From: Thamnidium elegans
Taxonomy: Eukaryota > Mucoromycota > Mucoromycetes > Mucorales > Mucoraceae
Length of the DNA: 64,000 bases
Reading direction: 5' to 3'
NCBI GenBank assembly: GCA_025201345.1
Contig: JAIXMG010000022.1
Location: 1 to 64,000, forward strand
The position numbers and the translations under genes were made by a program. Below, one piece after another: positions 35,071 through 46,696 of this stretch; within the stretch, counting starts at the first letter, position 1, and every line of letters begins with the position of its first letter. Under the pieces are notes generated by a model. That model had not been told where the DNA came from and did no database searches. It saw only the letters and a program-made list of their open reading frames with translations.

Positions 35071-36009
35071 AATGATTATGTATTGTATTTCCCACCTCCA
35101 AGTCGGTTACTAATGCTTCCCAAAGCAGGGCCGTACGCTTGTATCAATTGAAAAACTAGTTTAGGGCTACCCTGTCCGTATTAACAACCGTGTTTCTACA
35201 AACTTTCCCTTTTGGATTAGAAATACATAGTATATATTATGCCGTTCTTTATGTACAAATCCGACAAAGTCACATCATTACGGCGTAGTATACCACTGTT
35301 TGCTTCATATACTCTTACCTCTACGCTAGTTCATCATTTTTATATAAAAATATGCATCTGTTATCCCAACTTGCTTCATGCAAGCTCCTTTTTATGCGAA
35401 TAAAACAAAGTTCGGCGCATGTAAAATACCTCGCGCTTTTCTTCTGTGCGGATAAATAGAACGCGTACCCCCCAGAAAAAAACGATGTAAGTCTAATTGA
35501 GATTGTTCACTGATATTACAATCATCTTGACCAGGAATTTATTTAGAACCTTCCAAAGCAACAACAAGACAGTTTAAGAGAAAAAAAAAAGAGTCTATTT
35601 TTCAGAATTATAATGCTGTGACGCGGCGGTAAATAAGAACAGTAGAAAAAGTAAACGCGTAAGATAAATAACATATACTATGTATCATTTTATTAGATTA
35701 CTGTGAGCGACGGTACTTCCCGTCAAAAAGGAGGCCAAGGTTTACCGAGCATCGGCAACTTCTGGCAGAGTAAATAAACCACATCACTTTTATTTTCAAA
35801 TATATCTAAACGCGCACCCAGCTGTGGCGTGAACCGCATTTTAGACTTGAACCCAATTGACCAATCAATGCACCTACTTTGACGCCTACTTTTTATCTAC
35901 TGAACAAAGGATTTTTTTTTTTATTAAATGAACATTCACTTAGACTAAAGCAAAAAAGAAATAGGCATACATATCACTAAAATGATAAAAAGAGCTCTTT
36001 TTTTTTTTT

Positions 36010-36115
36010 TACATGGCTGTGGTTTCCAAAATCAAAACATTTCCCGTGGAATAAAACAAAAAGCAGTCTTTATTAGGTAATCGGCCCATGGTAGTAACCC
36101 CAACCCTTACAATGG
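36010..36115. repeat. Dispersed repeat, copy 2
   Basis: Second copy of the repeat at 34943-35070, with the terminal part (GTAACCCCAACCCT) in inverse orientation relative to copy 1. Confidence 0.6.
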
Positions 36116-36633
36116 ACGAACATGGTAAATGATTATATAAATAGAAGGACCTCGTTTTTTTTTTTTTCTGATTTTCCATGTCCCTCATTTTTACGTGTGT
36201 AACCCTTTTTTTTTCACAAAGGGGCAAAGTAAAAAAAAAAAAAAAAAGGGTCGAACACTTAGCTGATACGTTTTGACACACATTGTAATTATAGTACTAC
36301 CGATGATATAATCCAGAACAAACAGGCCATTATTATGTAAATTGTAACATTATTCCCGCCATAATTTCCATAAAAAGTGTGTGAAAAGTAGATAAGAAGT
36401 AGGTTCCTCCACAACCCTGAGTACAGGAATACCCTCCCTTTCCCTTTATTATATAACGTAATAAAAGAGAAAGAGAGAAAGAGCGCGAGCGAGAGAGAAA
36501 AAGGATCCTCTTTTTTTTTTTCTTTTTTTTTGTACAACAGGGTTTAAATCAGTTCTACTACACGCTTTATATCCAACGAATAATACACGTGTATCTATAT
36601 ATTTCTACTATGTACATTTTGTGTACATATCTA

Positions 36634-36667
<34 letters not shown>

Positions 36668-37762
36668 TATGTTTATATAGTATGTACATGCATAAAAAAG
36701 AAGGATAGGTTGAGTGTTATATAATATAAATCAGAAATGATAAGGACCCTTTTTTTTTCGGAAAAAAAATAAACATAATATATACACACACGCACAACAC
36801 AACACATACACACACACACACACACACAACATACATACACACGCAAATGCATTATAAAAGCTACATGAGAATAAGAGTCAAAGTATGACATAATCCCGTC
36901 TTGACAATGAGTTTAATTACTATATTTATTGAGTCCCCCAAATGTACTGAATTAGGTGCTTGTATGAACTATGACGAATAAGTATAGAAAAGAGAGAGAG
37001 AGAGAGCCTGCGGCAAAATCATGGTTTTAATTTTACACACTTTTTTTTCTTTTTTAAAAAATATTTCTTAGAAACGGAATAGAATACCATCCAATCACAT
37101 CTGTTCCTTGTAATGAATTGAAAATTATTAGCAAATCGTCGTACAAAACTAACCCTGATTTTTAAGCTTTTGTCGACAAAAAAAAATAATATATTTTTAA
37201 AGTACAGTTCCGCTCGCAGCTTCATTATATAATTAAACTCAACCGAGGTACCTTATTTAGATGCGGCGAATAACGCCTAGTAGCGCGTACTCACTGTATA
37301 TATATATAAAAAGATTAGATTATTTGCATTGTAACAAGGTGTATATCAAAAAAAAAAACCTAAAAATATATTTATTTCGTTTCCAATGAAAAAAAAAATA
37401 AAAGTATTCTACGCCAAAAAACAAATTCAAATTTGTGTAAACGTATCAAAATGGATACACGTTTTTTTTTTTATATAAACCAAAAAGGCCTCTTTTTTTT
37501 TAAAAGGAAATAAACAGGGTCCAAAAGGGAAGGGTTTTTAATCAATTGGCTTCATTGGTCAAATAGGCGGAGCTTACATAAACGAATCATGATGGCGACT
37601 AATTTGAGAAACATGGACCCTTTTTTTTTCTTTTTTTTTTTTTTTTTTAAAAAAGATATTTTTTTTTCCCCTTCTCTCTCTCTTTTTTTATTTTTTATTT
37701 TTTTTATTACTATTTGTTATATCCCTTTTTTTTTTCTTTTTTTTTGAATTATATATAAAATT

Positions 37763-40537
37763 ATGCAGACAAGTTCAATTCATTCGAATGAGTCATTGGG
37801 ACATCAACCAAGAGAAAAAAGACTTAAAGTTTCTAAAGCTTGTTTTACCTGTCGTGTTAAAAAAATTAAGGTAAGAATAAACCTTTCAAAAAATAAAAAT
37901 AAAAATTGATTTGCTAATATAAAAGAAAATTAGTGTGATGGAGTACAGCCTTGTATGCAGGTAACAAAAAGAACTGTAACAAAAAGGTCAATCATTAACC
38001 CTTTTTCCTTATTATTTTATTGTGTAATTATTTTATTTTTTTTTAGTGTAAAGGTAAAATAATAACAAAAAATAAAAAAAAAATAAAAAAAAAATCAAGT
38101 AACTTATTTTCCCTTTCTAGCCCGTAGAAGACCCTGTTCTTTTTCCAAAGATGGTACTCTAGATGAAACTCAGCAGTCTCCTGATAGTTATCCCGCACCT
38201 TACTCAACAACACCGCCTGATCATAATCACAGCAGTAAACGTCGTCGCTCTTTGACTGACTCACCAACTGCTGAATCTCAATCACTTATAAAATCTGAAA
38301 CCAGATTAAAGAACCAAGATGATTTACGTAAAACTTCACAACAACTAGATAAATTAAGTATGATGTGGCCAGGTGAAGGAAAAGAAGGTCGTTGGTTAGT
38401 CGATATCAATTTATTATTTAACGGCGCAGAAGAAAACAATCCAAGACAATCCAATCTTAATTCTTCTTCTATTCATATCAACTCTCACTTGTTAAATTTA
38501 TTCTTTCGTCATCGTTATACTAATTTTCCTATCCTTCCCAAATCTATCTTTTATCGTTTACTTGAAAACTGTGATCCAATGGTGAACCAATTGTTACTTT
38601 ACAGCATGTATTGTAACGCTGCTCATCACTCTCATGAAGATGCTTGTAACGCTGATAATTATTATAGAAAGGCACAAGTACTGTTAGATTCTTATATTGA
38701 TACCCCTTCTCTCAGTACCGTCATCTCTTTATGCTTGTTATCTACTTATGAATCCAATCGTTATGGCGTTGGTCCACACGCAGGTAAAAACAGATCTCGT
38801 CTCTATAGTGATATTGCTTTTCGTATGTGTTATGATCTCAAGTTACATAAAAGATACAGTTTCCATATGACAGGTGCTACTCCGGATGATAATGAACTTC
38901 GTAAACGGGTTTATTGGGCTTGTTATTGTCTTGATAAAGTACAAAGTTTAGTGACAGGTAGACCTTGGCTTTTACCTTCCAAAGATATCGATATTGATTT
39001 TCCTATGGTGTTACATTCTGATGATCCAAATGAATACGAGATCAATACTTGTTTTGTGGAACATATCAAATTGATGCAGATTACTGAACGCGTTTTACAG
39101 CTTGAAATTCCTGATAGACAAGCTGGTATGATGCGATCACGCGAGAATGAAGAAACCGTATTGGATTTAGATGGTCAATTATTATACTGGCTTAAAAACT
39201 TGCCTCATCAATTCCAATGGACTCCGGTAGATACCGAAACTGATATTGTACCTACCCATCCTCCTCCCAACGCTCTGGTAGCTCATTTACATTTGGTATA
39301 CAACTATGCTAGAATATCTGTCTTACAACCTCATGCCTCTACTTCTCTTTCTACTTCCGCTGCTTCTTTGCGTATTCAGCAACGATGTGCTTTGGTCGCC
39401 ACAAATCTAACTCAATTGACGTGTGCTATGGCGGATCAACCTAATTTCATCGTCTCCTTTACTTTGGTTGCAGAGGCCATCATGTCTGCCGTACGTGTTC
39501 ATATTATGCAATGCGCCGATGAAAAATTAAGTACTGCTAGACACGCTCGCTTTATGTTCCAACGTTCTTTACGTTCTTTAAGATCCATCTTACACCATCG
39601 TGTTATTGACCGTATTCAAGAATTCACAACCACTATCGAAAGAGCTTTAGCCGATGCAGACACAGGAAACAGTAGCAGTCGTAACAGTAGTCCTAAAATC
39701 CATGTACTCTCACCTGTCATACCAAGAAATACATCTAATTCGATACAAGATCAACCTGTTATTATGGATGAAAAATGGTCAGCTCGATTTAATAATTCAA
39801 CTGCTGGAATTTATCCCTACGGACTTATCTCTCCTGCTTCTAGTACTGCTTCTGCTCCAGTGGATAAAAGTAATATCTCTCGTGACGAAGAATTGATTCG
39901 ACCTCATGCTTCTTTTACACATGCTATTTATAATTCTGCTTCTTCAACCATGGATCCTTATTCTAGAACAAGTGCATCATTCTCTATGCCAACAAGTTCC
40001 ATGGCCACCAGCAGCTCGAGTTCATGGAAATCTCCAGTCTTATCCTCTCAACAATTATCACCTATAAAGTCATTTGATCGTCCTGAAGACCCACAACAAC
40101 AAATGGAAATGTATTCCAATTTATGGTCTAAATCCACCACGACAACAAACCCAATATTCCCCTCAAGCAGCCATTCGAGTACAACAGTAGCAGATACCAG
40201 CTACTTATCTTCTAGACATCGTTTAAACAAAGAAAGCACGCCTTATCAAGCTGCGCCTGTATCCACTGGTATGAATGCAGATGCAGAATTATATTCTCTT
40301 TGGGATCAACAAGCTGAAAAGAACTCAGAAAGACATGAACAAGTTCAACCTGCTCCCATCATGTTTACTCCTCAACAAACTGCTAGATACGGTTTAGGTG
40401 TTTATGCCTCTGCTCAGCAACATCATACAGATGTCATTCGTCAACATATGCCTGGACTTAAATCAAATAATAGACCCGTCTTACTAAATCATCATGGTCA
40501 AGTTGTTGTTGTTCCTAATAATAACTCAATCAACTAA
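37763..40537 (+). CDS. Zn2Cys6 fungal transcription factor (852 aa)
   Basis: Four exons: 37763-37870, 37934-37960 (27 nt), 38047-38053 (7 nt), 38121-40537. Only this splicing yields the complete binuclear cluster C27-x2-C30-x6-C37-x5-C43-x2-C46-x6-C53. The fungal-specific regulatory domain follows (about residues 150-400), with S-L-C-L-L-S-T-Y-E, D-L-K-L-H-K-R and L-R-K-R-V-Y-W-A-C-Y-C-L-D-K. The C-terminal 300 residues are Ser/Gln-rich and low complexity, suiting an activation region. A basic stretch (S-K-R-R-R) near residue 80 could be a nuclear signal. Target genes are unknown; neighbours do not suggest a pathway. Confidence 0.9.
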
Positions 40538-40876
40538 TTTCATCCCTCTTTTTTTTTCTTTTTTTTTTGTAAATAACTTGTATGCCCATATCTTTTTTTT
40601 TTTAAACAAAACCCCATTCCATATAATTTTTTTTCCCCCGTTAACCCCAACTATTTTTTTTCCCCTTTATATGTAACAAGTGTATACTGTATGATAGTAA
40701 TAAGTAATAAGTAATAAATATATAACAAAAAATTCCCACTGTTTTTCGTGTGTGTGTGTAAAAAAAAAGCACGGACCATGACACAAAACTAAAAGGATAC
40801 ACTTGTTCAACCATCAATTAGTTGAAAATGATGGCCATATTTTAGACTTAAAAGCTATTACTCGTTTTTTTTTTTG

Positions 40877-40908
<32 letters not shown>

Positions 40909-42380
40909 GTCAAATCACCAATATATTAAACAAGACTAAGCTTTTGATCCTAGTATTATTATTTTTTTTTTTACATAATCAAGGCTAAAATAATGGAGGA
41001 GGGCCACTGTTAAACTTGTTTAAAACGTTGGTATTAGACCCTAAATAACCTAACCATATCATTATCATTTACTTCCGAAAAGAGCAGCGTTATATGATAC
41101 TATATACTTGATTGGCTAAAAAAAAAAAGACTTATAATGCCTTCTGTAGGTCAGGTACGATATACGAATTTCATATGTTTTGCTTGTTTAAAATATCTTT
41201 TTCGGTTTGCATTCATGCCAAGGGGGGAAACCGTAGAATCTCTTCCGAAAACTCCAGAGAGGTACTTACTTATAATCTTTTGGTAAGCTATCTTTTACCG
41301 GTAAGAACATAAATACTTTTTCATACTGAATGTTAAACAATTTCTAGATTAATTCTATATAAAAAAATGTAAAGTCGAGCTAATACAAGGAAGCACCTGT
41401 TAAAGATACCCTTTGGATGTTAAACCAGCACAGGTACATATTCCTCTGCGATATACAGTTTACAGAGGTTCATCTACTGGGTTACTCGCTCAATTAAATA
41501 TTAATTTTGAAGCGCCTTAATTTTACAACGCCAAGATAATGTTATTATTACAGATAAGAACGTAACGACGTATCATGCTTCTGAACGAGAAGAAGAAAAT
41601 ATTATTTTAAAATAGAAGGTGTCCTGGAATACCATGACGTTTGTTCTGTGACACCAACAAACTTGATTACTTATTGCAACCCTGTAACCAAAAAGAAAAA
41701 GAGCAATAAAATTTCCTTTTTTAAGTTAAACTGCTTTCTAAAATATGGTCCATCATTTGGTGTGGAACCACTGTTATCTACAAAAGAAACTTTTTATGTA
41801 ATTACAATGATTTTCGAGTACATTGATTATCTAAGTTCGCATTGGTTTCTATTAATAAGCTTTTTGCCATAAATAAACACGTTTTACTAACAAAAGTTTC
41901 ATCTCTTTTTTTTTTTTTCTGCTGAGATAAAAAAAAAGTGGTACGACCCTAATTTCTTATTGTTTGGACTTCATCCAATCACACACACAAAAAAAAAAAA
42001 CTCCCCTGTATAATTTTATGGCATTTTATGTTGTAATCCATGTGGCTGAGGGAAGGGACAAAGTGTTTTTTTCCCTTTACAGCTTGTCATACCCCCCCTT
42101 TCAAACTGAAAAAAAAAAAGCCTATTATTTTAAATAGTGCAAAAAAAAAAGCTTATTGTTCTTTAACTGGCATTTAAAAAAAAAAGGTTCGTCTTGCGGG
42201 GTACTTATTTAAAAGGTAACTCTTTTTAAAAATATGATTTATTTTATTGGAGCGCTGTTGATACAAGCCTTTTACTACATTAATTGAAACAAGAAAACAA
42301 TTTGAAAGAAAAACTTTTTTTCTTTATCTTTCTCTTTTTTTTTTTTTTTTTTCCTGAAAAAAAAAAAGTATGCAAATACC
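40538..42380. other. Intergenic region
   Basis: 1.8 kb with many homopolymer runs (poly-A at about 40877-40905). Short open frames have no coding signature. Nothing recognised apart from the T-rich then A-run sequence directly before the start at 42381, a pattern shared with other genes in the window. Confidence 0.5.
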
Positions 42381-43604
42381 ATGACAACAAAAAATCATAA
42401 ACAACAATTTACTGCATCTTCATTTTTCACTTCATTTAAAAGCAATCAAACTAAGCCCAATTTTGGTTTACCAATTGGGCTACAGTTTTTAAAAAGTCCA
42501 TCATGGCAAGTTGTCACTACTAAAAACCCTTCCACCACAACAGCAAAAAGCAAAAAAGATGATATTATTCAACAAGCCATGTACATATTACCAAAATCAC
42601 CTTCACATACTTCCATCTACTTACAGCTTCCCAAATTCCGCTCACTATCAGTTTTCTTACGTTGTGGTCATGTCTCGCAACTTGTTGAAAACTGGCTTCG
42701 TAACCCAATGGACCATTTAAAAATGCAAACATATTACCAACTTTCATCTGGCATGTCCTTACCAGGTACCGAAAGGTCTCTGGTACCTTATCGATCTTCT
42801 CTACTATCCATTCATTTTCAATTAGAGCATCAAATACAGACCATGAAAATTGTATATGATCATTTACCTTGTTTGTTTACTATTGTATGTGTGACCTATA
42901 ACTGTGGTTCAGTTTCTTTATCTATTCGACAGATCGAATCACTTGATTTTTTGCTATCGGCTACTACCATGGACCCATTTTTAGTTCAATGTGATTTATT
43001 ACCGAATCATCCTGTTGATATACATCGGTTACGCGAACCTAGTTTATTTTCATTACCGTCTGACTATGCAGACCATCCACCTTCCCTTGCAGAAGAGTTT
43101 GCGGTACCTCCTTTATTAATATGTGATGCTGCTATAGAGGAGGATGAACAATGTTCATCAGTTGTAGAGTTCGCGCAAGATGAAAATACTATTGTACTCT
43201 ATAAAGAAAACATAGATATAGATACAGGTGTTATGATTCGTAATCCAGATCAACTTTACTCGCTTGATGAAGAAGAAGAGATAAGGAAATTCTATTTTTC
43301 TAATGATTCAGAGTATATTCATTTAAAAGAAACCATACTATATCATCAAGAAGAAGACGATGACGAATCGTGTTTATACTCTTCATCTGAAGAGTATTCT
43401 ATACTTGATGATCTGGATACTGACCAAGAAGAACACCAAGAAAGAGACCCGGCTCAGGTTGCTTTATTGAATTTAGTGCGGGACACTTTAGAATATATTC
43501 AATCAAGTGGTGGTGCTTATTCTGACGAGTTAAATAAATTAGAGTATAAACTCTATAATTATTCTCGGGCTGCTGAGGCTCCTGTAGACTATGATTATAT
43601 ATAA
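42381..43604 (+). CDS. Hypothetical acidic protein (407 aa)
   Basis: A single exon open over 1.2 kb, with a favourable start context (ACC before ATG) and the same T-run/A-run leader seen before neighbouring genes. I do not recognise a family. The first 60 residues are basic and Ser/Thr/Lys-rich. The middle (about 60-230) is globular with several hydrophobic strands. Residues 260-380 are strongly acidic (D-E-E-E-E-I-R-K, E-E-D-D-D-E-S), and the tail (D-P-A-Q-V-A-L-L-N-L-V-R-D-T-L) is probably a helix. No signal peptide or membrane span is evident. It is probably real and lineage-specific. Confidence 0.65.
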   Translation: MTTKNHKQQFTASSFFTSFKSNQTKPNFGLPIGLQFLKSPSWQVVTTKNPSTTTAKSKKDDIIQQAMYILPKSPSHTSIYLQLPKFRSLSVFLRCGHVSQLVENWLRNPMDHLKMQTYYQLSSGMSLPGTERSLVPYRSSLLSIHFQLEHQIQTMKIVYDHLPCLFTIVCVTYNCGSVSLSIRQIESLDFLLSATTMDPFLVQCDLLPNHPVDIHRLREPSLFSLPSDYADHPPSLAEEFAVPPLLICDAAIEEDEQCSSVVEFAQDENTIVLYKENIDIDTGVMIRNPDQLYSLDEEEEIRKFYFSNDSEYIHLKETILYHQEEDDDESCLYSSSEEYSILDDLDTDQEEHQERDPAQVALLNLVRDTLEYIQSSGGAYSDELNKLEYKLYNYSRAAEAPVDYDYI

Positions 43605-43914
43605 ATAAATATCTGTACATTCATCCTTTAAAATACCCCTCCTGTTTTTTTGTATTCTACTGTGGAGAAAGAAAAGTAATTGTGTGCTTTTGGAAATTTA
43701 CGCCCAGGACTTGGCCCAAGCACATTTAAATTTTTTTTCAAAGACCGAGTTGGAGAGAATCTTTATTATCAAATGTGAAAGTAATTTATATCAGGATATA
43801 TGCAGAGTAGTAATTTTTTTTTAAAAATCGAATATTTCGTTACTTTTGAATCTTTTACATGCGTGTATTGTTCATGTATTTTACTCTGGGATATATATAA
43901 AGAACCATCAACGT

Positions 43915-43995
43915 ACTCTGGTTCAGTACACTGTACAACAGTATATTCTTCGCCAGTATACTCTTCTCCCGTGTACTCTACTCCAGTACACCCTA
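43915..43995. repeat. 15-bp minisatellite
   Basis: Four to five imperfect tandem copies of a 15-base unit resembling CCAGTATACTCTTCT, readable on the plus strand as repeated V-Y-S-S-P. The surrounding open frame (43800-44132) may be accidental. Confidence 0.6.
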
Positions 43996-44139
43996 AACAA
44001 TATAGAGCTATTGTAGACATAAAACCACTAGGAAAGGGCTTACAAACTATTTTACAGGAGCTAGTTATGAGAACGTCTCTTATCGATGGTGATTTTCCCT
44101 ATCTAGAAAATAAAAATAAATATTTGCTCTAAAAATGGT

Positions 44140-44320
44140 TAATTCTTGGTACACCACAATTTAGGGAAATTCTTGCATTGACACCACCATATAATAAGGG
44201 GAATACTTAGACATTTGATTATATAAAAGGTATTTGTTTGTATATAAATTCATTATTAAAGGAAAATGATGGAATAAATAGGTTGATTTAATCATGATAA
44301 AATGGGGTTTATTTAATTTT
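44140..44320. repeat. Dispersed repeat, partner at 53216-53465
   Basis: Shares GGTACACCAC, AATTTAGGGAAATTC, ATTTGATTATATAAAA and AATCATGATAAAA-like blocks in the same order as 53216-53465. Probably a decayed non-coding mobile element; no terminal repeats were identified. Confidence 0.55.
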
Positions 44321-45223
44321 CATACTATATTTACTTTCTCATACACTCATACGTAATTAAAAAATTGTTTTTACCTGTTATAGAAATTAGCTCCCAATTT
44401 TGAAGAGCTCTTTTACATCATCCATACAAGTTTTATTAAAAGCACTTCTAGAAAAATGATCCTTTAAATCCTTTGCCTTTATGCTCTAAGAAAAGCTATA
44501 ACCATCTGTATATACATCATATAAATTTACTTGTATCATAGCAACTAGAAAGAAAAAAAGAAAGGCTCGTGAGAAAAAAGGGAGTGCATTACCTTGTGAT
44601 TTATCCAATCAAAAAAAAAAAAAAAATGGGCGTTCTCTAATGGAAAGAATATTACATCTTATGATTTGTGACCGTAATTTTTTTTTTTATTATTTAAGGA
44701 GCATTCGTCTGCCCTTTCTTTTTTTTTTTTTCTAAAGCTTTCAAGTTTGTTGAATAGGGTATCTTCATTATAAGCCTTTCCTTCACGTATGTTGTCGTTG
44801 GTCTCGTTAAATCTTATTTTTTTAACGCGTCTATCGCCCTTCAAGCAACGGGAAGCATCTGGGGGACTATCGGGGTCTGGGCGTTAAAGTTGAGGTCTGG
44901 GCGTTGGGGTCTGGGGATGGGACTAGTAGTACTTTCACCTTCACGTTGGTTAGTCCTGTCAGTATCAAAATGCTTTCATTTTGAGAAACCAAGAAAAGTA
45001 CATTTTACAATTATAATAAATAAAAATTATTTTTTTTTCTGTTCATCTCTTGTTGTTCATCCCTTTTTTCTTTTTTTTTTGTCCACTTCTTTTTTCATCC
45101 CTTTTTTTTTTCAGTTGTTTTATTCATTACATGTTGCTTTGAAACAAATAAAAGATGTAATAAAATTACAAGAAAAAAAAAAGACTTTAAAGTATCACTC
45201 TTCCATTAGTTGTAAGAGAATTG

Positions 45224-45257
<34 letters not shown>

Positions 45258-45416
45258 GGAATCGTTTGAAATCACGGAAGTTGGTGCCGTAACACCGCTC
45301 TTTCTGTTTAAGGTAATTCAGATTAGATGCTGATTTTTCTTTTATCTATATACTTTGATCGCTTTCCTGTTTGTTTTTTTTTTCTTCCTCCTCTCTTATT
45401 ATATCTATAAAAAAAA

Positions 45417-46384
45417 ATGTCTACTACTGAAAAGAAATCCAAGGATCCCGTTTTATCACTTTTATCTGGAACTTTTGCCGGTGGTGTAGAAGGTATTGCC
45501 ACATACCCTACAGAATATGTCAAGACCAGACTTCAACTTCAAGCGGGTGGTAAATTACAAGCAGGAGAATTACGATTCAAGGGACCTATCGATTGTTTAG
45601 TAAAGACCGTAAAGACACACGGTATTGGTGCTATATATACTGGTGTTTCTGCTCTTGCTATCGGAAACGCCGCCAAAGCCGGTGTACGATTCTTAACATA
45701 TGACCAAATTGCAAATACTTTAAGAGATGAGGATGGTAAATTGTCAGGCATGAGAAGTATGTTGGCAGGTTTAGGTGCTGGTATGACCGAAGCTGCACTT
45801 GTCGTCACACCTTCCGAAACCATCAAGACAAAAATGATTCACGATAAAAATAGTCCTTCACCAAGATATAGAGGTTTGGTTCATGGTACAAAGTTAATTG
45901 TAGCTGAGGAAGGTTTGGGTGGTATCTATAGAGGCTTGGGGCCTGTGATGGCTCGCCAAGGTGCAAATAGTGCTGTTCGATTTAGTTGTTATTCTTACTT
46001 TAAGGAAAGTCTTCAAAAGTGGCGTGGACAAGGTCAGGAACCTTTACCTTCTACACATACTTTTGCAGCCGGTGCCTTGGCAGGTATCGTCACTGTTTAT
46101 ACCACAATGCCTTTGGATGTTGTAAAGACACGTATGCAAGGTTTAGATGCTAGAGAAATGTATAAGAACTCGTTGGATTGTTTAATAAAGGTTGTCAAGG
46201 CAAATGGTGTATTATCTCTTTGGAAAGGCACAACTCCTAGATTAACCAGACTTATTGTAAGTGTACATAAAACATGTAAATTGAAAGATAAAAAACTAAT
46301 TTTTTTTTTTTTTAGTTCTCTGGCGGTATTGTATTTACTGTATACGAAAAAGTTTATAATGCATTAGAATTAGTTAAAAACTAG
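45417..46384 (+). CDS. CTP1: Mitochondrial citrate/tricarboxylate carrier (302 aa)
   Basis: Two exons, 45417-46256 and 46316-46384, with a 59-nt intron in phase 0. It has three mitochondrial carrier repeats, each with its signature: Y-P-T-E-Y-V-K-T-R, T-P-S-E-T-I-K-T-K and M-P-L-D-V-V-K-T-R. Six membrane helices are predicted. The start (about 15 residues, then L-S-G-T-F-A-G-G-V-E-G), G-V-R-F-L-T-Y and the end F-S-G-G-I-V-F-T-V-Y-E match citrate transport proteins, which exchange matrix citrate for cytosolic malate and feed acetyl-CoA production. Length equals the yeast protein to within a few residues. Without splicing, the last 22 residues would be wrong. Confidence 0.93.
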
Positions 46385-46696
46385 ACATAAAATAAAACCC
46401 GCTGTACCATAATATACACTTTCGTAAATTATTTTAGGCAGGAGGCGCGTCCTACAACAGTAGCACTACAACAAACAATAAATTACGCCAGCATACGCCG
46501 TCCTTCCGGACTAGTACATTTATATTAAAATATATGTACTTATTTAATTCATGAGTAAACGAAATAGAACGTCATATTTTTTTTTTTTTGGATCGACCGT
46601 CTAAATAAAAGAGCTATGTATCTATTTGAACTCCGCAAAAAGACAAATGCAATTCTACTGCGGAGGTTTTAAATACACCTTTTGTTTTGTATTGTA
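46385..46696. promoter_or_regulatory. Intergenic promoter region of the UVSSA-like gene
   Basis: About 310 bases between the citrate carrier stop and the next start; T-run near 46577. No specific site recognised. Confidence 0.35.

Larger units (their letters stand above)
34881..37762. other. Long repeat-rich intergenic region
   Basis: 2.9 kb without a supported gene. Contains a CT run (about 34922-34941); two copies of a dispersed sequence (34943-35070 and 36010-36115); a poly-T run at about 36637-36666; a CA/CACA stretch (about 36785-36840); and very T-rich sequence at 37620-37745 before the transcription-factor start. The regulator's promoter should lie in the last few hundred bases. Confidence 0.55.
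43605..45416. other. Intergenic region with repeats
   Basis: 1.8 kb without a supported gene. Contains a minisatellite (43915-43995), a dispersed repeat (44140-44320, second copy at 53216-53465), a G-rich patch with GGTCTGGG motifs (44871-44915) and a long poly-T (about 45228-45256). The open frame at 44890-45333 is driven by poly-T codons and is not called. The citrate carrier promoter should lie at the right end. Confidence 0.5.

Noticed and set aside
41112..41872. Short plus-strand frames in the 40.5-42.4 kb gap
   Set aside because: No conserved motif, poor start contexts and no joining splice signals.
44890..45333. Plus-strand 147-codon frame before the citrate carrier
   Set aside because: Made largely of poly-T (Phe) codons with no domain and no conserved features.
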